Below, piece after piece: positions 1 through 9,125 of a DNA stretch of 62,751 nt. The notes beneath the pieces are model-generated. The model ran no database searches. It was given only the letters and a program-made list of their open reading frames with translations, and was not told the origin of the DNA. Position numbers and translations under genes: made by a program. The DNA is from UBA685 sp049890215. GTDB lineage: Bacteria > Pseudomonadota > Alphaproteobacteria > Puniceispirillales > Puniceispirillaceae. The number at the start of each line of letters is the position of its first letter. Position 1 is the first letter of the stretch. The stretch covers positions 1-62,751 of the forward strand of contig JBMHBX010000004.1 in assembly GCA_049890215.1 (NCBI GenBank). The letters run 5' to 3'.

Positions 1-1
1 G

Positions 2-436
2 CCTGTTCTTGTCAATGAGGTGATCGCGGCTGATATTTCTGTTTTGAATAATAGCTGGGCGTCTAATTATGAAATTAGCGATCTGTCAAAATCTGTCATT
101 GCAGGTGCGCTTGGTGCTGAATTGCCGGCATGGCAAAAAGCAGTGGCAGACGGTATGGTGATGGTATGGGCGGCAGGCAATGATGGCGATGATGAGGTGT
201 CTGTTTCTGTGCAGGTCTCGCGCTCTGTCACCCATTATCAAAAAACCCTGCCATTTTTATCAACTGCACACCGAATCGTTGAAAAACAGCTACATTTGCG
301 GATTTCGAAGCGATTTGGGCATATCGAAAGTATCATCCCTTTTGTCAAATTTCATCATCAGATACGACATTCTGATAATCCAAGACAAAATGGCAGACGT
401 GACGCCATTTTGTTCGGACTATCCTTTCAGCTATAG
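2..436 (+). pseudogene. truncated subtilisin-like (S8) serine protease, 5' end outside window
   Basis: The reading frame is open from the left edge, so the gene starts upstream. The first ~70 codons match an S8 (autotransporter-type) subtilase around the oxyanion-hole region: an NNSWAS stretch, then a hydrophobic VMVWAAGNDG motif carrying the oxyanion Asn. After about base 225 the similarity stops. The frame then runs through a His/Arg-rich stretch to a TAG at 434-436 with nothing resembling the Ser-active-site segment (GTS-x-A type). A +1 shift near base 210 gives a residue string (AGLAL..) closer to the expected continuation, but that frame stops soon after. I read it as a decayed or truncated gene lacking its catalytic Ser region. 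A sequencing frameshift is the alternative. Confidence 0.5.
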
Positions 437-579
437 GGATCTATTCAATTCTCTTAGCCAACAGTAAGACCCATACACCCATGAATTAATCCTTTATTGC
501 TTACTATTCATAGAAAATATGAGTAAAATATCACTTATAGGCTGTTATTATGGCAGTCATTTACTATTGAGAGGAATAG

Positions 580-1221
580 ATGATGAAAATTCTATTAGGT
601 TATGGAAATTCACTGGTAAGGGACTTTATCAGAGACCATATGGCAAAAAGCGAGCCGGATATGACGTTATTAACAGCCGGCACGCTCAGAGAGACATTGC
701 AATTAGCAGCGCAGGCCGCTGAACTGGATGTGATTGGTCTTGATTTGGAGCTCTCTGATATGGATGGGCTGGCGGGACTTGATATGATGCGCCCTCAGGT
801 TTCTGCCGGTGTGCCAATTGCGCTGATTGGGCCACTTCGCCCCTCAGAAGAGGTGCAAAATATGCTCCAAAAAGGAGCGTCTGGCTATTTGCCTTATAGC
901 CTTGGCACAGCGTCAATGCTGGCTGCTTTGCGTGTGTTAGCAGCCGGTGAGACATATGTGCCTGTTGAAATGATGTCGCGTCATGAGCCTGTTCGTCACA
1001 AAGCAAGCAATTATCTGACTGGCAGAGAAAGAGATGTGCTAAATGCGTTGCTGGCAGGTCAGTCAAATAAAGAGATCGCCAGAGTGCATGGCTTGTCAGA
1101 GGTGACCATAAAGCATCATCTGAAATCTCTGCGTTCAAAATTGGGTGCCAGAAACAGAACGCATGCGGTATGCCGTGCTGTTGAGCTTGGTATTGCCGAA
1201 GACGATATTGCGATGGCATGA
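580..1221 (+). CDS. LuxR/NarL-type response regulator with degenerate receiver domain
   Basis: 213 residues: a receiver-like domain (about 1-120) and a C-terminal LuxR helix-turn-helix (about 146-205, with LTGRERDVL, NKEIA and LSEVTIKHHL segments). The start is supported by GAGG at 571-574. The putative phosphoacceptor Asp55 is present in a DLELSDMDGL context. However, the acidic Mg-binding pair normally near residues 8-9 is Tyr-Gly, the switch Thr/Ser is Gly (ALIG, residue 84), and the conserved Lys is replaced (GYLPYS, residues 102-107). Known family role: DNA-binding transcription control. Inference: it may act without ordinary phosphorylation. No histidine kinase is adjacent, so it is an orphan here. 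It ends in a shared terminator facing acsA. Confidence 0.85.
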   Translation: MMKILLGYGNSLVRDFIRDHMAKSEPDMTLLTAGTLRETLQLAAQAAELDVIGLDLELSDMDGLAGLDMMRPQVSAGVPIALIGPLRPSEEVQNMLQKGASGYLPYSLGTASMLAALRVLAAGETYVPVEMMSRHEPVRHKASNYLTGRERDVLNALLAGQSNKEIARVHGLSEVTIKHHLKSLRSKLGARNRTHAVCRAVELGIAEDDIAMA

Positions 1222-1222
1222 A

Positions 1223-1263
1223 AAAAAGGCCCTTGATTTGTCTTAAGAACAAAGGGCCTTTTT
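1223..1263. terminator. bidirectional rho-independent terminator
   Basis: The arms AAAAAGGCCCTT (1223-1234) and AAGGGCCTTTTT (1252-1263) form a 12-bp stem with a 17-base loop. The stem has A-tract/T-tract ends on both strands. It lies between the convergent LuxR-type gene and acsA and can serve both. Confidence 0.88.
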
Positions 1264-1292
1264 AATATTTGTTGTGGTGATGTTATGACAAG

Positions 1293-3233
1293 TTAGCGAT
1301 TGGCGCGATTTTCAATCAAATCGTCTACTACAGACGGATCAGCCAGTGTTGAGGTGTCACCTAACTCACCATGCTCATTTGCGGCGATTTTTCGCAAAAT
1401 GCGGCGCATGATTTTGCCAGAACGTGTTTTTGGCAGACCGGGCGCCCATTGTAACAAATCAGGTGTGGCGATAGGGCCAATTTCCTTGCGCACCCATGAC
1501 CGCAATTCTGCGAGCAACTCATCAGAGGTTGGCTCACCGGCATTTAAGGTGACATAGGCATAAATGCCCTGACCTTTGATATCATGCGGATATCCTACGA
1601 CAGCGGCTTCTGCCACTTTTGGATGGGCAACAAGCGCAGATTCAACCTCAGCGGTGCCCATGCGGTGACCTGATACATTGATCACATCATCAACACGCCC
1701 TGTGATCCAGTAGTAGCCATCTTCATCACGGCGCGCGCCATCACCTGTGAAATAGCGCCCTTCAAAAGTGGAAAAATAGGTATCAATAAAGCGCTGATGA
1801 TCACCATAGACAGTGCGCATCTGGCCCGGCCATGAGGCATTAATGCATAAATTACCCTCTGCGGCACCTTCGATGATGTTATTTTCATTATCGACAAGAA
1901 CAGGTTGAACACCAAAAAACGGTCTGGTCGCAGAGCCTGGTTTGGTGGCAGTCGCACCAGGCAGAGGCGTTATCAAAATGCCGCCTGTTTCTGTCTGCCA
2001 CCATGTATCAACAATCGGGCAGCGCCCCTCACCAACCACATTATGATACCACATCCATGCTTCCGGATTGATAGGCTCACCAACTGAGCCCAAAAGACGT
2101 AAAGAGCTTCTGTCATATTTTTTCACAGGATCATCACCTTCACGCATAAGCGCACGAATGGCGGTGGGGGCAGTGTAGAAAATATTTACCTTGTGCTTTT
2201 CCACAACCTGCCAGAAGCGTGATGAATCAGGATAGGTTGGCACACCTTCAAACATCAAAGTCACCGCCCCATTGGCAAGAGGGCCGTAAAGAATATAGCT
2301 ATGTCCTGTAACCCAGCCCACATCGGCGGTGCACCAATAGATATCACCATCATGATAATCAAAGACATATTTATGAGTCATGGAGGCATAGACCATGTAC
2401 CCGCCGGTGGTGTGCAGAACGCCTTTTGGCTTGCCGGTTGAGCCAGAGGTATAGAGGATGAAGAGCGGATCTTCTGCGCTCATTTCTTCTGCCGGACAAT
2501 CAGCTGAGGCATCTGCCATCGCTTCGTGATACCATATATCACGGCCATCTTGCATTGAGATTGCCCCGCCTGTGCGTTTGACCACAACACATGTCGTGCA
2601 ATCAGGGCATGATTCAAGGGCCGCATCTGTATTTGCTTTTAAGGGAATAGGCTTGCCGCCGCGCACGCCTTCATCTGCTGTGATGACGATGGTTGATTCA
2701 CAATCGCGAATCCTGCCTGCCAGAGCGTCCGGTGAAAAGCCACCAAACACAACTGAGTGAATGGCGCCAATTCTGGCACAGGCAAGCATGGCAACCGCCG
2801 CCTCAGGCACCATTGGCATATAAATGGTAACACGGTCACCTTTTTTCACGCCTCTGTTTTTGAGGACATTGGAAAACTGACAGACTTCACGATGCAACTC
2901 TTTATAGCTGATATGTTTTGAATCAGCCGGATCATCACCTTCCCAGATAATCGCTGTCTGATCGCCTCTGGTCGCAAGATGGCGGTCAAGGCAATTGGTA
3001 GAGGCGTTCAAAGTGCCATCTTCATACCATTTAATAGAGACATCTTTTTTATCATAGCTTACAGACGAGACTGTTTGAAAAGGTGTCATCCAGTCAATAT
3101 TTTGGCCTTGTTCGCGCCAGAAACCTTCCGGGTCTTTAACAGAGCGCTCATAGGCTTCCTGATAGCGCGCATCATCCATATGCGCGCGCATGATGACGTC
3201 CTGACTTGGTGCAAAAATATGATTATCTGACAT
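1293..3233 (-). CDS. acsA: acetyl-CoA synthetase
   Basis: 646 residues, the usual length for AMP-forming acetyl-CoA synthetase. The enzyme activates acetate through acetyl-AMP to acetyl-CoA in the cytosol. Visible motifs: the phosphate-binding loop YTSGSTGKPKG (261-271), the DTWWQTETGG adenylation motif, the hinge region ITGRVDDVINVSGHR, and the C-terminal KTRSGKIMRR segment, whose Lys is the acetylation switch in this family. A GAGGGGG Shine-Dalgarno lies just upstream of the ATG. recX precedes it on the same strand with a 68-base gap, so co-transcription is possible. The gene ends against a bidirectional terminator. Confidence 0.97.
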   Translation of the reverse strand: MSDNHIFAPSQDVIMRAHMDDARYQEAYERSVKDPEGFWREQGQNIDWMTPFQTVSSVSYDKKDVSIKWYEDGTLNASTNCLDRHLATRGDQTAIIWEGDDPADSKHISYKELHREVCQFSNVLKNRGVKKGDRVTIYMPMVPEAAVAMLACARIGAIHSVVFGGFSPDALAGRIRDCESTIVITADEGVRGGKPIPLKANTDAALESCPDCTTCVVVKRTGGAISMQDGRDIWYHEAMADASADCPAEEMSAEDPLFILYTSGSTGKPKGVLHTTGGYMVYASMTHKYVFDYHDGDIYWCTADVGWVTGHSYILYGPLANGAVTLMFEGVPTYPDSSRFWQVVEKHKVNIFYTAPTAIRALMREGDDPVKKYDRSSLRLLGSVGEPINPEAWMWYHNVVGEGRCPIVDTWWQTETGGILITPLPGATATKPGSATRPFFGVQPVLVDNENNIIEGAAEGNLCINASWPGQMRTVYGDHQRFIDTYFSTFEGRYFTGDGARRDEDGYYWITGRVDDVINVSGHRMGTAEVESALVAHPKVAEAAVVGYPHDIKGQGIYAYVTLNAGEPTSDELLAELRSWVRKEIGPIATPDLLQWAPGLPKTRSGKIMRRILRKIAANEHGELGDTSTLADPSVVDDLIENRANR

Positions 3234-3301
3234 GGTACCCCCTCTTGTCCCATTCGCTAAGATTTATTGCCTCAATGTCTTATCACAAACAGGGGGACGA
3301 T

Positions 3302-3919
3302 TCAAAGACCCCGGATACTGTCTTGTGCAGGCGCTTCAGCCTGTTCAAGTGCCAGCTCTGCTTCTTGTGGGGTTGGGATGGCCAATATCTGGCGTATCAG
3401 ATCTGCTGAAAAGCCAAGTCGTGCCAGTTTGGCAAGCTGCTTTTGCTGATCTTCAAAGGCAAGATTATCATAATCAGGATGAAAAGGGCCAAGACGCTTT
3501 TTGCGCATGGCACGAAGCGCGGCTGCTTTTTCAGCATGCTGATGATCATCAGAGCGCGCGCGAAGGGCTTTCGCCCTCATATCCTGCGCAAGACCCATCT
3601 GACGCAATTTTCCGGCTAGCTGATAAGCTGACTGGCCTGCCTGCACTGAGGAGCGCGCGCGCGATAAGGCAAGGGCGCTGTCATCAATATAGCCATAGCG
3701 AAGACATAAAGAGATAACCTGTTCAATCGCAGCTGAAATCTCATCATCACTATAATGATTTGTCTGGGAAGGCTGATTGAGTTTGCGGCGGGCAAATTGC
3801 TGTAAAATCTGGCGCAGGCGCTTTTGGCTTGCCTGATAACGGCCAAGATAATGCACAGCCTTATTCATCAGCCTTTTATGCAATTTACTGGTTGATAAGA
3901 GTTCCGGGTCGCTTTCCAT
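3302..3919 (-). CDS. recX: RecX-family regulatory protein
   Basis: 205 residues, rich in Arg, Lys and Ala, made of helical three-helix repeats typical of RecX: LHKRLMNKAVHYLGRYQASQ, then the GYIDDSALA motif, then RQMGLAQDMRAKAL and LARLGFSADLIRQIL. RecX binds RecA filaments and limits recombinase activity. There is no recA next to it. It is transcribed divergently from dcd and is followed by acsA. The sequence is divergent enough that only family assignment is safe. Confidence 0.8.
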   Translation of the reverse strand: MESDPELLSTSKLHKRLMNKAVHYLGRYQASQKRLRQILQQFARRKLNQPSQTNHYSDDEISAAIEQVISLCLRYGYIDDSALALSRARSSVQAGQSAYQLAGKLRQMGLAQDMRAKALRARSDDHQHAEKAAALRAMRKKRLGPFHPDYDNLAFEDQQKQLAKLARLGFSADLIRQILAIPTPQEAELALEQAEAPAQDSIRGL

Positions 3920-4032
3920 GTCAGACAGTTTAGCGCATCACTGCTCGTATGACTGCTAAAATTTTTGTTTATGGTAATTTGAAAGGCTTTGATTTATTGT
4001 GACGGCAGAACAAGAACGAAAAAATCACGTTG

Positions 4033-4060
4033 CTCAAAAGGGGCAGGGGGTCTTTTTGAG
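4033..4060. other. short dyad in the leader before dcd
   Basis: CTCAAAA (4033-4039) and TTTTGAG (4054-4060) form a 7-bp dyad around a G-rich loop (GGGGCAGGGGG), about 30 bases before the dcd start. A run of Ts follows at about 4068-4073. It could be a weak attenuator-like hairpin or chance. Confidence 0.25.
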
Positions 4061-4092
4061 AGCGGGATTTTTTACAGCATAATGGTCATGAC

Positions 4093-5223
4093 ATGAACAA
4101 GGCAGATAGTGTGACAATACCAGATGGCATCTTATCCAGTGACCAAATCCGGCACGCTTTTGCGACAGGATATATTCAGGCGCACGCAGAGTTGGTGGAT
4201 GGTCAAATACAACCGGCAAGCCTTGATCTGCGGCTGTCTGCAAAGGCATGGCGTGTTCAGACGTCATTCTTGCCGGGCGCCCATGCCACGGTGGCTGAAA
4301 AATTACAAACGCTTGCCTTGCATGAAATTGACCTCAGTGACGGCGCTGTGTTGGAGAGAGGCTGCGTTTATCTGGTGGAATTGCAGGAACATCTGGCGCT
4401 GCCAGATACGCTGACCGCCATTGCCAATCCCAAAAGCTCAACCGGCAGGGTGGATGTTTTTACAAGGCTGATTACAGATGGCGGGATCGAATTTGAATCA
4501 GTGCCTGCCGGCTATCATGGCCCGTTATATGCTGAAATTTCACCGCGCACTTTTTCTGTCATTGTGCGCCCGGGGACAAGGTTATCTCAATTACGTCTGC
4601 GCGCCGGAAACGGGATCTTAGATGATGAGGCGCTTGGCAAATTGCAGGATGATACAAGTCTGGTGAAGCTTGCCCCCGGTCAGTCAGGAAAGGCTAATAT
4701 CTCGCAAGGTGTTGGCCTGTCCGTGAATTTTGAGCCTGAAGATGAAACAGGACTTATCGGATGGCGTGCGCGCAAACATGCCGGCCTGATCGATATGGAC
4801 AAACCTGGTCTTTTGCCAAAGACACAATTTTGGGAAAAAGTCACAACAGATGATTTGGTTGCCGGCGGGCTTGTCCTTAATCCTGATGAATTCTATATAT
4901 TGGCAAGCCGTGAATATGTGTGCGTTCCCCAAGATTATGCCGCTGAGATGAGTGCCTATGATACCAGAGCTGGTGAATTCAGGGCCCATTATGCCGGTTT
5001 TTTTGACCCGGGATTTGGCATAGGGGCAAGCGGGCCTGTTCATACAAGAGCTGTTTTAGAAGTGCGGTCTCATGATGTGCCATTTTTGATTGAGCAGGAT
5101 CAAATTGTCTGTCGTCTTGTTTATGAGCATATGTCACAAAGTCCTGATTGGTTATATGGCGCTGCAGGTTCTGGCTCTAATTATCAGGCGCAGTCGCTGA
5201 AACTTGCCAAATATTTCATATAG
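4093..5223 (+). CDS. dcd: dCTP deaminase, long alphaproteobacterial form
   Basis: 376 residues, about twice the length of the E. coli enzyme (193 residues), as in the long COG0717/DCD_N-type proteins of Alphaproteobacteria. The family converts dCTP to dUTP for thymidylate synthesis. Visible features are an N-terminal PASLDLRLS segment, the conserved NPKSSTGRVDVFTR stretch around residues 114-127, and a second domain-like half (about 190-376) with a similar beta-rich layout. It is the first gene of a plus-strand run with argD, argF and hslO; the argD start follows its stop by 13 bases. Confidence 0.92.
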   Translation: MNKADSVTIPDGILSSDQIRHAFATGYIQAHAELVDGQIQPASLDLRLSAKAWRVQTSFLPGAHATVAEKLQTLALHEIDLSDGAVLERGCVYLVELQEHLALPDTLTAIANPKSSTGRVDVFTRLITDGGIEFESVPAGYHGPLYAEISPRTFSVIVRPGTRLSQLRLRAGNGILDDEALGKLQDDTSLVKLAPGQSGKANISQGVGLSVNFEPEDETGLIGWRARKHAGLIDMDKPGLLPKTQFWEKVTTDDLVAGGLVLNPDEFYILASREYVCVPQDYAAEMSAYDTRAGEFRAHYAGFFDPGFGIGASGPVHTRAVLEVRSHDVPFLIEQDQIVCRLVYEHMSQSPDWLYGAAGSGSNYQAQSLKLAKYFI

Positions 5224-5236
5224 GAACTCAAGGGTA

Positions 5237-6436
5237 ATGAGCCAAATAAAGACAATATCTGCTGATAATTCAGCTGTTATGCCCACTTATGGCCGCCTTG
5301 ATCTGTGGTTTGAAAGAGGCGAAGGCAGCTATCTTTATGATACAGACGGGGTCGCCTATCTTGATTGTGCAAGCGGGATCGCGGTGAATAATTTAGGTCA
5401 TAATCATCCTCATCTTGTTGCGGCCCTGAAATCGCAGATAGATAAATTATGGCATGTCTCAAATCTGTATCGTATCGAAGGTCAGGAACGGCTTGCGGCA
5501 AGGCTTGCACAGGCAACAGGTCTTGATCATGTGTTTTTTTGTAACTCCGGCGCTGAGGCAAATGAAGGCGCGGTGAAAATGGCGCGCCGTTATCATCATG
5601 CAAAAGGTGATACTGAGCGTATGACGATATTATGCGCAGGCGGGGCCTTTCACGGGCGCACACTTGGCATGTTGGCAGCCACAGACAGGCCAGCCTATCG
5701 TGAAGGGTTTGGACCTGTTGCAAGTGGATTTATGCATGTGCCCTTTGGCAATTTGAACGCATTGCGTGATGCGATGAGTGATAAAATTGCCGCTATCTTT
5801 ATTGAGCCTGTCCAGGGCGAAGGCGGGGCAAATGCGGCGCCCGAAGGCTATCTTGACGGCATAAGGGCAGCGGCAGATGAATTTGGCGCTCTTGTGATCG
5901 CTGATGAAATTCAATGCGGTATGGGGCGCACAGGTACCTTATTTGCCTATCAGCAATCTGATATTCGCCCTGATATCATTGCCACTGCCAAAGGCCTTGG
6001 CGGCGGCTTCCCAATGGGGGCCATCATTGCTAGAGAGCAGATTGGCGCGGCAATGGGCCCCGGGTCTCATGGTACCACTTTTGGCGGCAATCCTCTGGCG
6101 GCAGCGGCAGGAAACGCTGTGATGGATGTGTTAGAAGAAGACGGCTTTTTCGTTGAGTTAAATTTGCGTATTGCCCAGCTTGAGGCCGGCCTGTCTCAGC
6201 TTGCCAGTGATCATCAGGATAAAATTGCTGAATTGCGCGGTCTTGGCTTTTTGCGCGGCCTTCAGCTTTGTCCGTCTTATCAGGCAGGTGATTTGAATGC
6301 AGCGCTTCGTGATCATCATGTACTGGCCGTGCCTGCGGCTGATAATGTGCTGCGTTTGCTGCCGCCACTGACCATTTCTGAAGATGAAATCAACACGCTT
6401 CTTGGGGTTTTACAGACCGCGCTAAAACAGATATAA
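5237..6436 (+). CDS. argD: acetylornithine aminotransferase
   Basis: About 399 residues from the ATG at 5237, which has AGGAACTCAAGGG just upstream. An in-frame start at 5204 inside dcd is less likely. It is a class-III PLP aminotransferase that converts N-acetylglutamate semialdehyde to N-acetylornithine in arginine synthesis and often also acts in lysine synthesis. Motifs: CNSGAEANEGAVK near the PLP phosphate site, the IADEIQCGMGRTG strand with the PLP-contacting Asp, and ATAKGLGGGFP with the Schiff-base Lys. The next gene, argF, catalyses the later ornithine carbamoyltransferase step of the same pathway. Confidence 0.96.
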   Translation: MSQIKTISADNSAVMPTYGRLDLWFERGEGSYLYDTDGVAYLDCASGIAVNNLGHNHPHLVAALKSQIDKLWHVSNLYRIEGQERLAARLAQATGLDHVFFCNSGAEANEGAVKMARRYHHAKGDTERMTILCAGGAFHGRTLGMLAATDRPAYREGFGPVASGFMHVPFGNLNALRDAMSDKIAAIFIEPVQGEGGANAAPEGYLDGIRAAADEFGALVIADEIQCGMGRTGTLFAYQQSDIRPDIIATAKGLGGGFPMGAIIAREQIGAAMGPGSHGTTFGGNPLAAAAGNAVMDVLEEDGFFVELNLRIAQLEAGLSQLASDHQDKIAELRGLGFLRGLQLCPSYQAGDLNAALRDHHVLAVPAADNVLRLLPPLTISEDEINTLLGVLQTALKQI

Positions 6437-6477
6437 TCCGGTTTCTTTTTAGCTAAGTCCTGATGTTAGGTGATATG

Positions 6478-7380
6478 ATGCGCCATTTTCTTGATCTCAA
6501 AGATTTTACCAAAGACCAGTTAACACAGATGCTTCATCATGGTCTTGAAATGCGCAAGGCCCTGAGGGCAGGGACAGGCCATGAGACGCCTTTATCCGGA
6601 AAACATATCGGGATGATTTTTGAAAAACAATCAACCCGCACCAGAGTGTCTTTTGAAGTTGGTATCAGCCAGCTAGGCGCTACGCCAATTGTGTTATCTG
6701 CCAATGATATGCAGCTTGGGCGCGGTGAAACCATTTCGGATACTGCCAAAGTGTTGTCCGGCTATCTTGATGGTGTGATGATCAGATGTTTGTCACATGA
6801 GACATTATTGGCACTTGCTGCAGACGCGACTATGCCAGTGATTAACGGTCTGACAGACAGATCGCACCCCTGTCAGGTGATGGCGGATATGATGACGATG
6901 CTTGATGTTCATGGTCTCATAGAAGGTCAAATTGTGACCTGGGCAGGAGATGGCAATAATGTGGCTGTTTCCTGGATAGAAGCCGCTGCTGTGATGGGGT
7001 TTGAATTGCGCCTTGCTTGTCCGTCTGGTTATGAGCCGCCGGCAGATATCGTGGCCTGGGCCAGAAATAACGGCGCGCATGTCACCTTGTTTGACGATAT
7101 CAAGGAGGCTGCCAAAGATGCGCATGTGATTGTCACAGATGTCTGGATTTCCATGGGTGATGAAGAGGGCACGCGCGTCAAGGATATGACTCCCTTTCAG
7201 GTGAATGAGACGGTAATGGCCTCTGCGGCGCCTGATGCTATTTTTATGCATTGCCTGCCTGCTATCAGAGAGATGGAAGTCACCTCTGCGGTGATAGATG
7301 GCCCCCAATCAGCTGTCTGGCAGGAAGCGGAAAACAGACTGCATGCCCAAAAGGCGATTCTGGCATATTGTTGCGGCTGA
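6478..7380 (+). CDS. argF: ornithine carbamoyltransferase
   Basis: 300 residues from the ATG at 6478, chosen because AGGTGA (6468-6473) sits at usable spacing and MRHFLDLKDF is the usual family N-terminus; upstream ATGs at 6463 and 6475 are alternatives. It transfers carbamoyl phosphate to ornithine to give citrulline. Visible motifs: STRTRVSFE (carbamoyl-phosphate loop), DRSHPCQVMADMMT, and FMHCLPA with the catalytic Cys. It follows argD by 41 bases and precedes hslO, a conserved argD-argF-hslO order in Alphaproteobacteria. Confidence 0.96.
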   Translation: MRHFLDLKDFTKDQLTQMLHHGLEMRKALRAGTGHETPLSGKHIGMIFEKQSTRTRVSFEVGISQLGATPIVLSANDMQLGRGETISDTAKVLSGYLDGVMIRCLSHETLLALAADATMPVINGLTDRSHPCQVMADMMTMLDVHGLIEGQIVTWAGDGNNVAVSWIEAAAVMGFELRLACPSGYEPPADIVAWARNNGAHVTLFDDIKEAAKDAHVIVTDVWISMGDEEGTRVKDMTPFQVNETVMASAAPDAIFMHCLPAIREMEVTSAVIDGPQSAVWQEAENRLHAQKAILAYCCG

Positions 7381-7442
7381 TGCCGGGGCTTTGTGCCAAT
7401 TCATAGTGATAAGATAAATGCGGTCAACAGAAAATCAGGTAT

Positions 7443-8384
7443 ATGATGGTCCAGACAACAGATGTGATACTTCCTTTTTATCTTACAGGTGATGATGCGG
7501 GTGTGCCGCGTATTCGCGGGCGCCTTGCCAGATTACATAAAAGCGCTGATACGATATTAAGCCGTCATGATTATCCTGAGATTGTGTCAGGCTTATGCGC
7601 TGAGACCATGGCGTTATCTGCTGTGTTATCAAGTATGATGTCTTTTGAAGGTGTGTTCACTGTTCAGGCCAAAGGTGACGGGGCCATTAAAACGCTGATG
7701 GCTGATATGACTGATGAAGGTGCTTTGCGTTGTTATGCTGCCTATGGCGATGATGATTTATTGCAGGGGCGCTATCAGGGGCCTGCTTTGCTGCCGCGTC
7801 TGGCAGGGTCTGGCTATATGGCATTTACAGTGGATCATCAGGTTACGAATCGCCGTTATCAGGGTATTGTTGAGCTTGATGGTCCCCATTTAGGGGATGC
7901 GGCAACAAGCTGGTATAAAAATTCTGAACAGCTGGCTACCTTGGTTATGACCATTGCGCAAAAAACAGAAGCGGGGTGGATGTCTTCTGCGCTGATGTTG
8001 CAACAAATCGCGACAAGCGGCGGCAAATCAGATGAGGAACAACTATATCGTCAGCCTGAAGAAATGGATGCTGAGCTGCAAGATTTATGGCACACAGCCA
8101 TGACATTATGCTCATCTGTGAAAACAGAAGAATTGCTTGATCCAGAATTATCATTAGAAGCGCTGATTTATCGTTTGTTTCACACAATCGGCGCGCATAG
8201 CCAACCACTTCGCCCTGTGGCTGATCAATGCCGTTGTTCACCAGAAAAAGTGGAAGTCATGCTAGACGGGTTGTCGCCAGAACAAAGAGAGAGCCTGGCA
8301 GATGAAACAGGCCAGTTGGCAGTATCATGCGAGTTTTGCAAAACAGAACGTCATTTTGATATCAGCGCCTTTGCCAATTCATAA
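7443..8384 (+). CDS. hslO: Hsp33 redox-regulated chaperone
   Basis: 313 residues. Hsp33 is a cytosolic holdase switched on by oxidation and unfolding stress through a C-terminal zinc site. The four zinc ligands are visible in the family pattern CxC and CxxC: Cys263, Cys265, Cys296 and Cys299. There are two tandem ATGs (7443, 7446) behind CAGGT; either could be used. Third biosynthesis-linked gene after argD and argF. Confidence 0.95.
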   Translation: MMVQTTDVILPFYLTGDDAGVPRIRGRLARLHKSADTILSRHDYPEIVSGLCAETMALSAVLSSMMSFEGVFTVQAKGDGAIKTLMADMTDEGALRCYAAYGDDDLLQGRYQGPALLPRLAGSGYMAFTVDHQVTNRRYQGIVELDGPHLGDAATSWYKNSEQLATLVMTIAQKTEAGWMSSALMLQQIATSGGKSDEEQLYRQPEEMDAELQDLWHTAMTLCSSVKTEELLDPELSLEALIYRLFHTIGAHSQPLRPVADQCRCSPEKVEVMLDGLSPEQRESLADETGQLAVSCEFCKTERHFDISAFANS

Positions 8385-8524
8385 GGTTAAGTCCTAATAA
8401 GGGCTATTATAAAGGCCATAAACAAAGACCATCATTTTATATGCTTATCTCTTGAACGCAGATATTAATTGTGATTCGCTATAGCCAGCATGTCATGACT
8501 TTCTGCCGGATGGAGGGAACCATT

Positions 8525-9121
8525 ATGAATCACATCAAACGAATAGGGCGCTTTATCATCCTTGGGTTTGTCATGACGGGCCTTATGGCTTGTCAGTCTG
8601 GTGTGTCACTTGAAAAAGTCACCACCATTGATGTTGATAAGGCAGAAGGGCTTGCCATTAATGCGAGGCGCCTTGAAGTTGTGAATAATTGGCTTATGCC
8701 GCTAGAGGCGCCTTATGTTGAGCATGAATTAAACCCGACCCCGGCCACCAGTGTCATTGAATGGGCCAAAAAAACAGTGGTACCAAAAGGCTCTTCTGGT
8801 GAATTGATTCTCAATATCTCTGAGGCGTCTGTTCAGCAAGAAGAGCTGGCACCTGCCGAAGGGCTTTTGAATAGCCTGAAAGATAATCAGGAAACCAGAA
8901 TAAGAGTGACTATAAAAGCACAATTATTATGGATACAGCCTGTTGGTGATTATACCGGCACAGCAGAGTTAGCGGCAAAAACCACTCAGACTTTGCCTGA
9001 ATCAGCAACGCCGGCAGATTATCTGATTGCCAAACAGAATCTGGTAAATCGTGCGATTGCGCTGATTGATCAGCAAGCACGTGCAGAAATTATGAAAATT
9101 GACGCTATCTTGCTGCCATAA
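8525..9121 (+). CDS. predicted lipoprotein, unknown function
   Basis: 198 residues from the ATG at 8525, preceded by GGAGGG; an upstream in-frame GTG at 8471 would bury the signal peptide. The N-terminus is a lipoprotein signal with basic residues, a hydrophobic stretch and lipobox LMAC with Cys23. The residue after Cys is Gln, not Asp, consistent with outer-membrane sorting. The mature protein is a mix of alpha and beta segments with no family I recognise. It is convergent with trkH, with a four-base gap and no clear terminator. Confidence 0.75.
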   Translation: MNHIKRIGRFIILGFVMTGLMACQSGVSLEKVTTIDVDKAEGLAINARRLEVVNNWLMPLEAPYVEHELNPTPATSVIEWAKKTVVPKGSSGELILNISEASVQQEELAPAEGLLNSLKDNQETRIRVTIKAQLLWIQPVGDYTGTAELAAKTTQTLPESATPADYLIAKQNLVNRAIALIDQQARAEIMKIDAILLP

Positions 9122-9125
9122 GGGC

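Noticed and set aside
237..480. Insertion-sequence remnant downstream of the subtilase fragment
   Set aside because: No terminal repeats, target duplication or transposase motifs could be identified on either strand.
686..1252. 188-codon minus-strand open frame opposite the LuxR-type gene
   Set aside because: It is antisense to a well-supported regulator gene and runs into the terminator; no family resemblance.
4009..4018. SOS box at the recX/dcd gap (GAAC-AA-GAAC)
   Set aside because: The spacing is two bases instead of seven, as required for the alphaproteobacterial LexA site.
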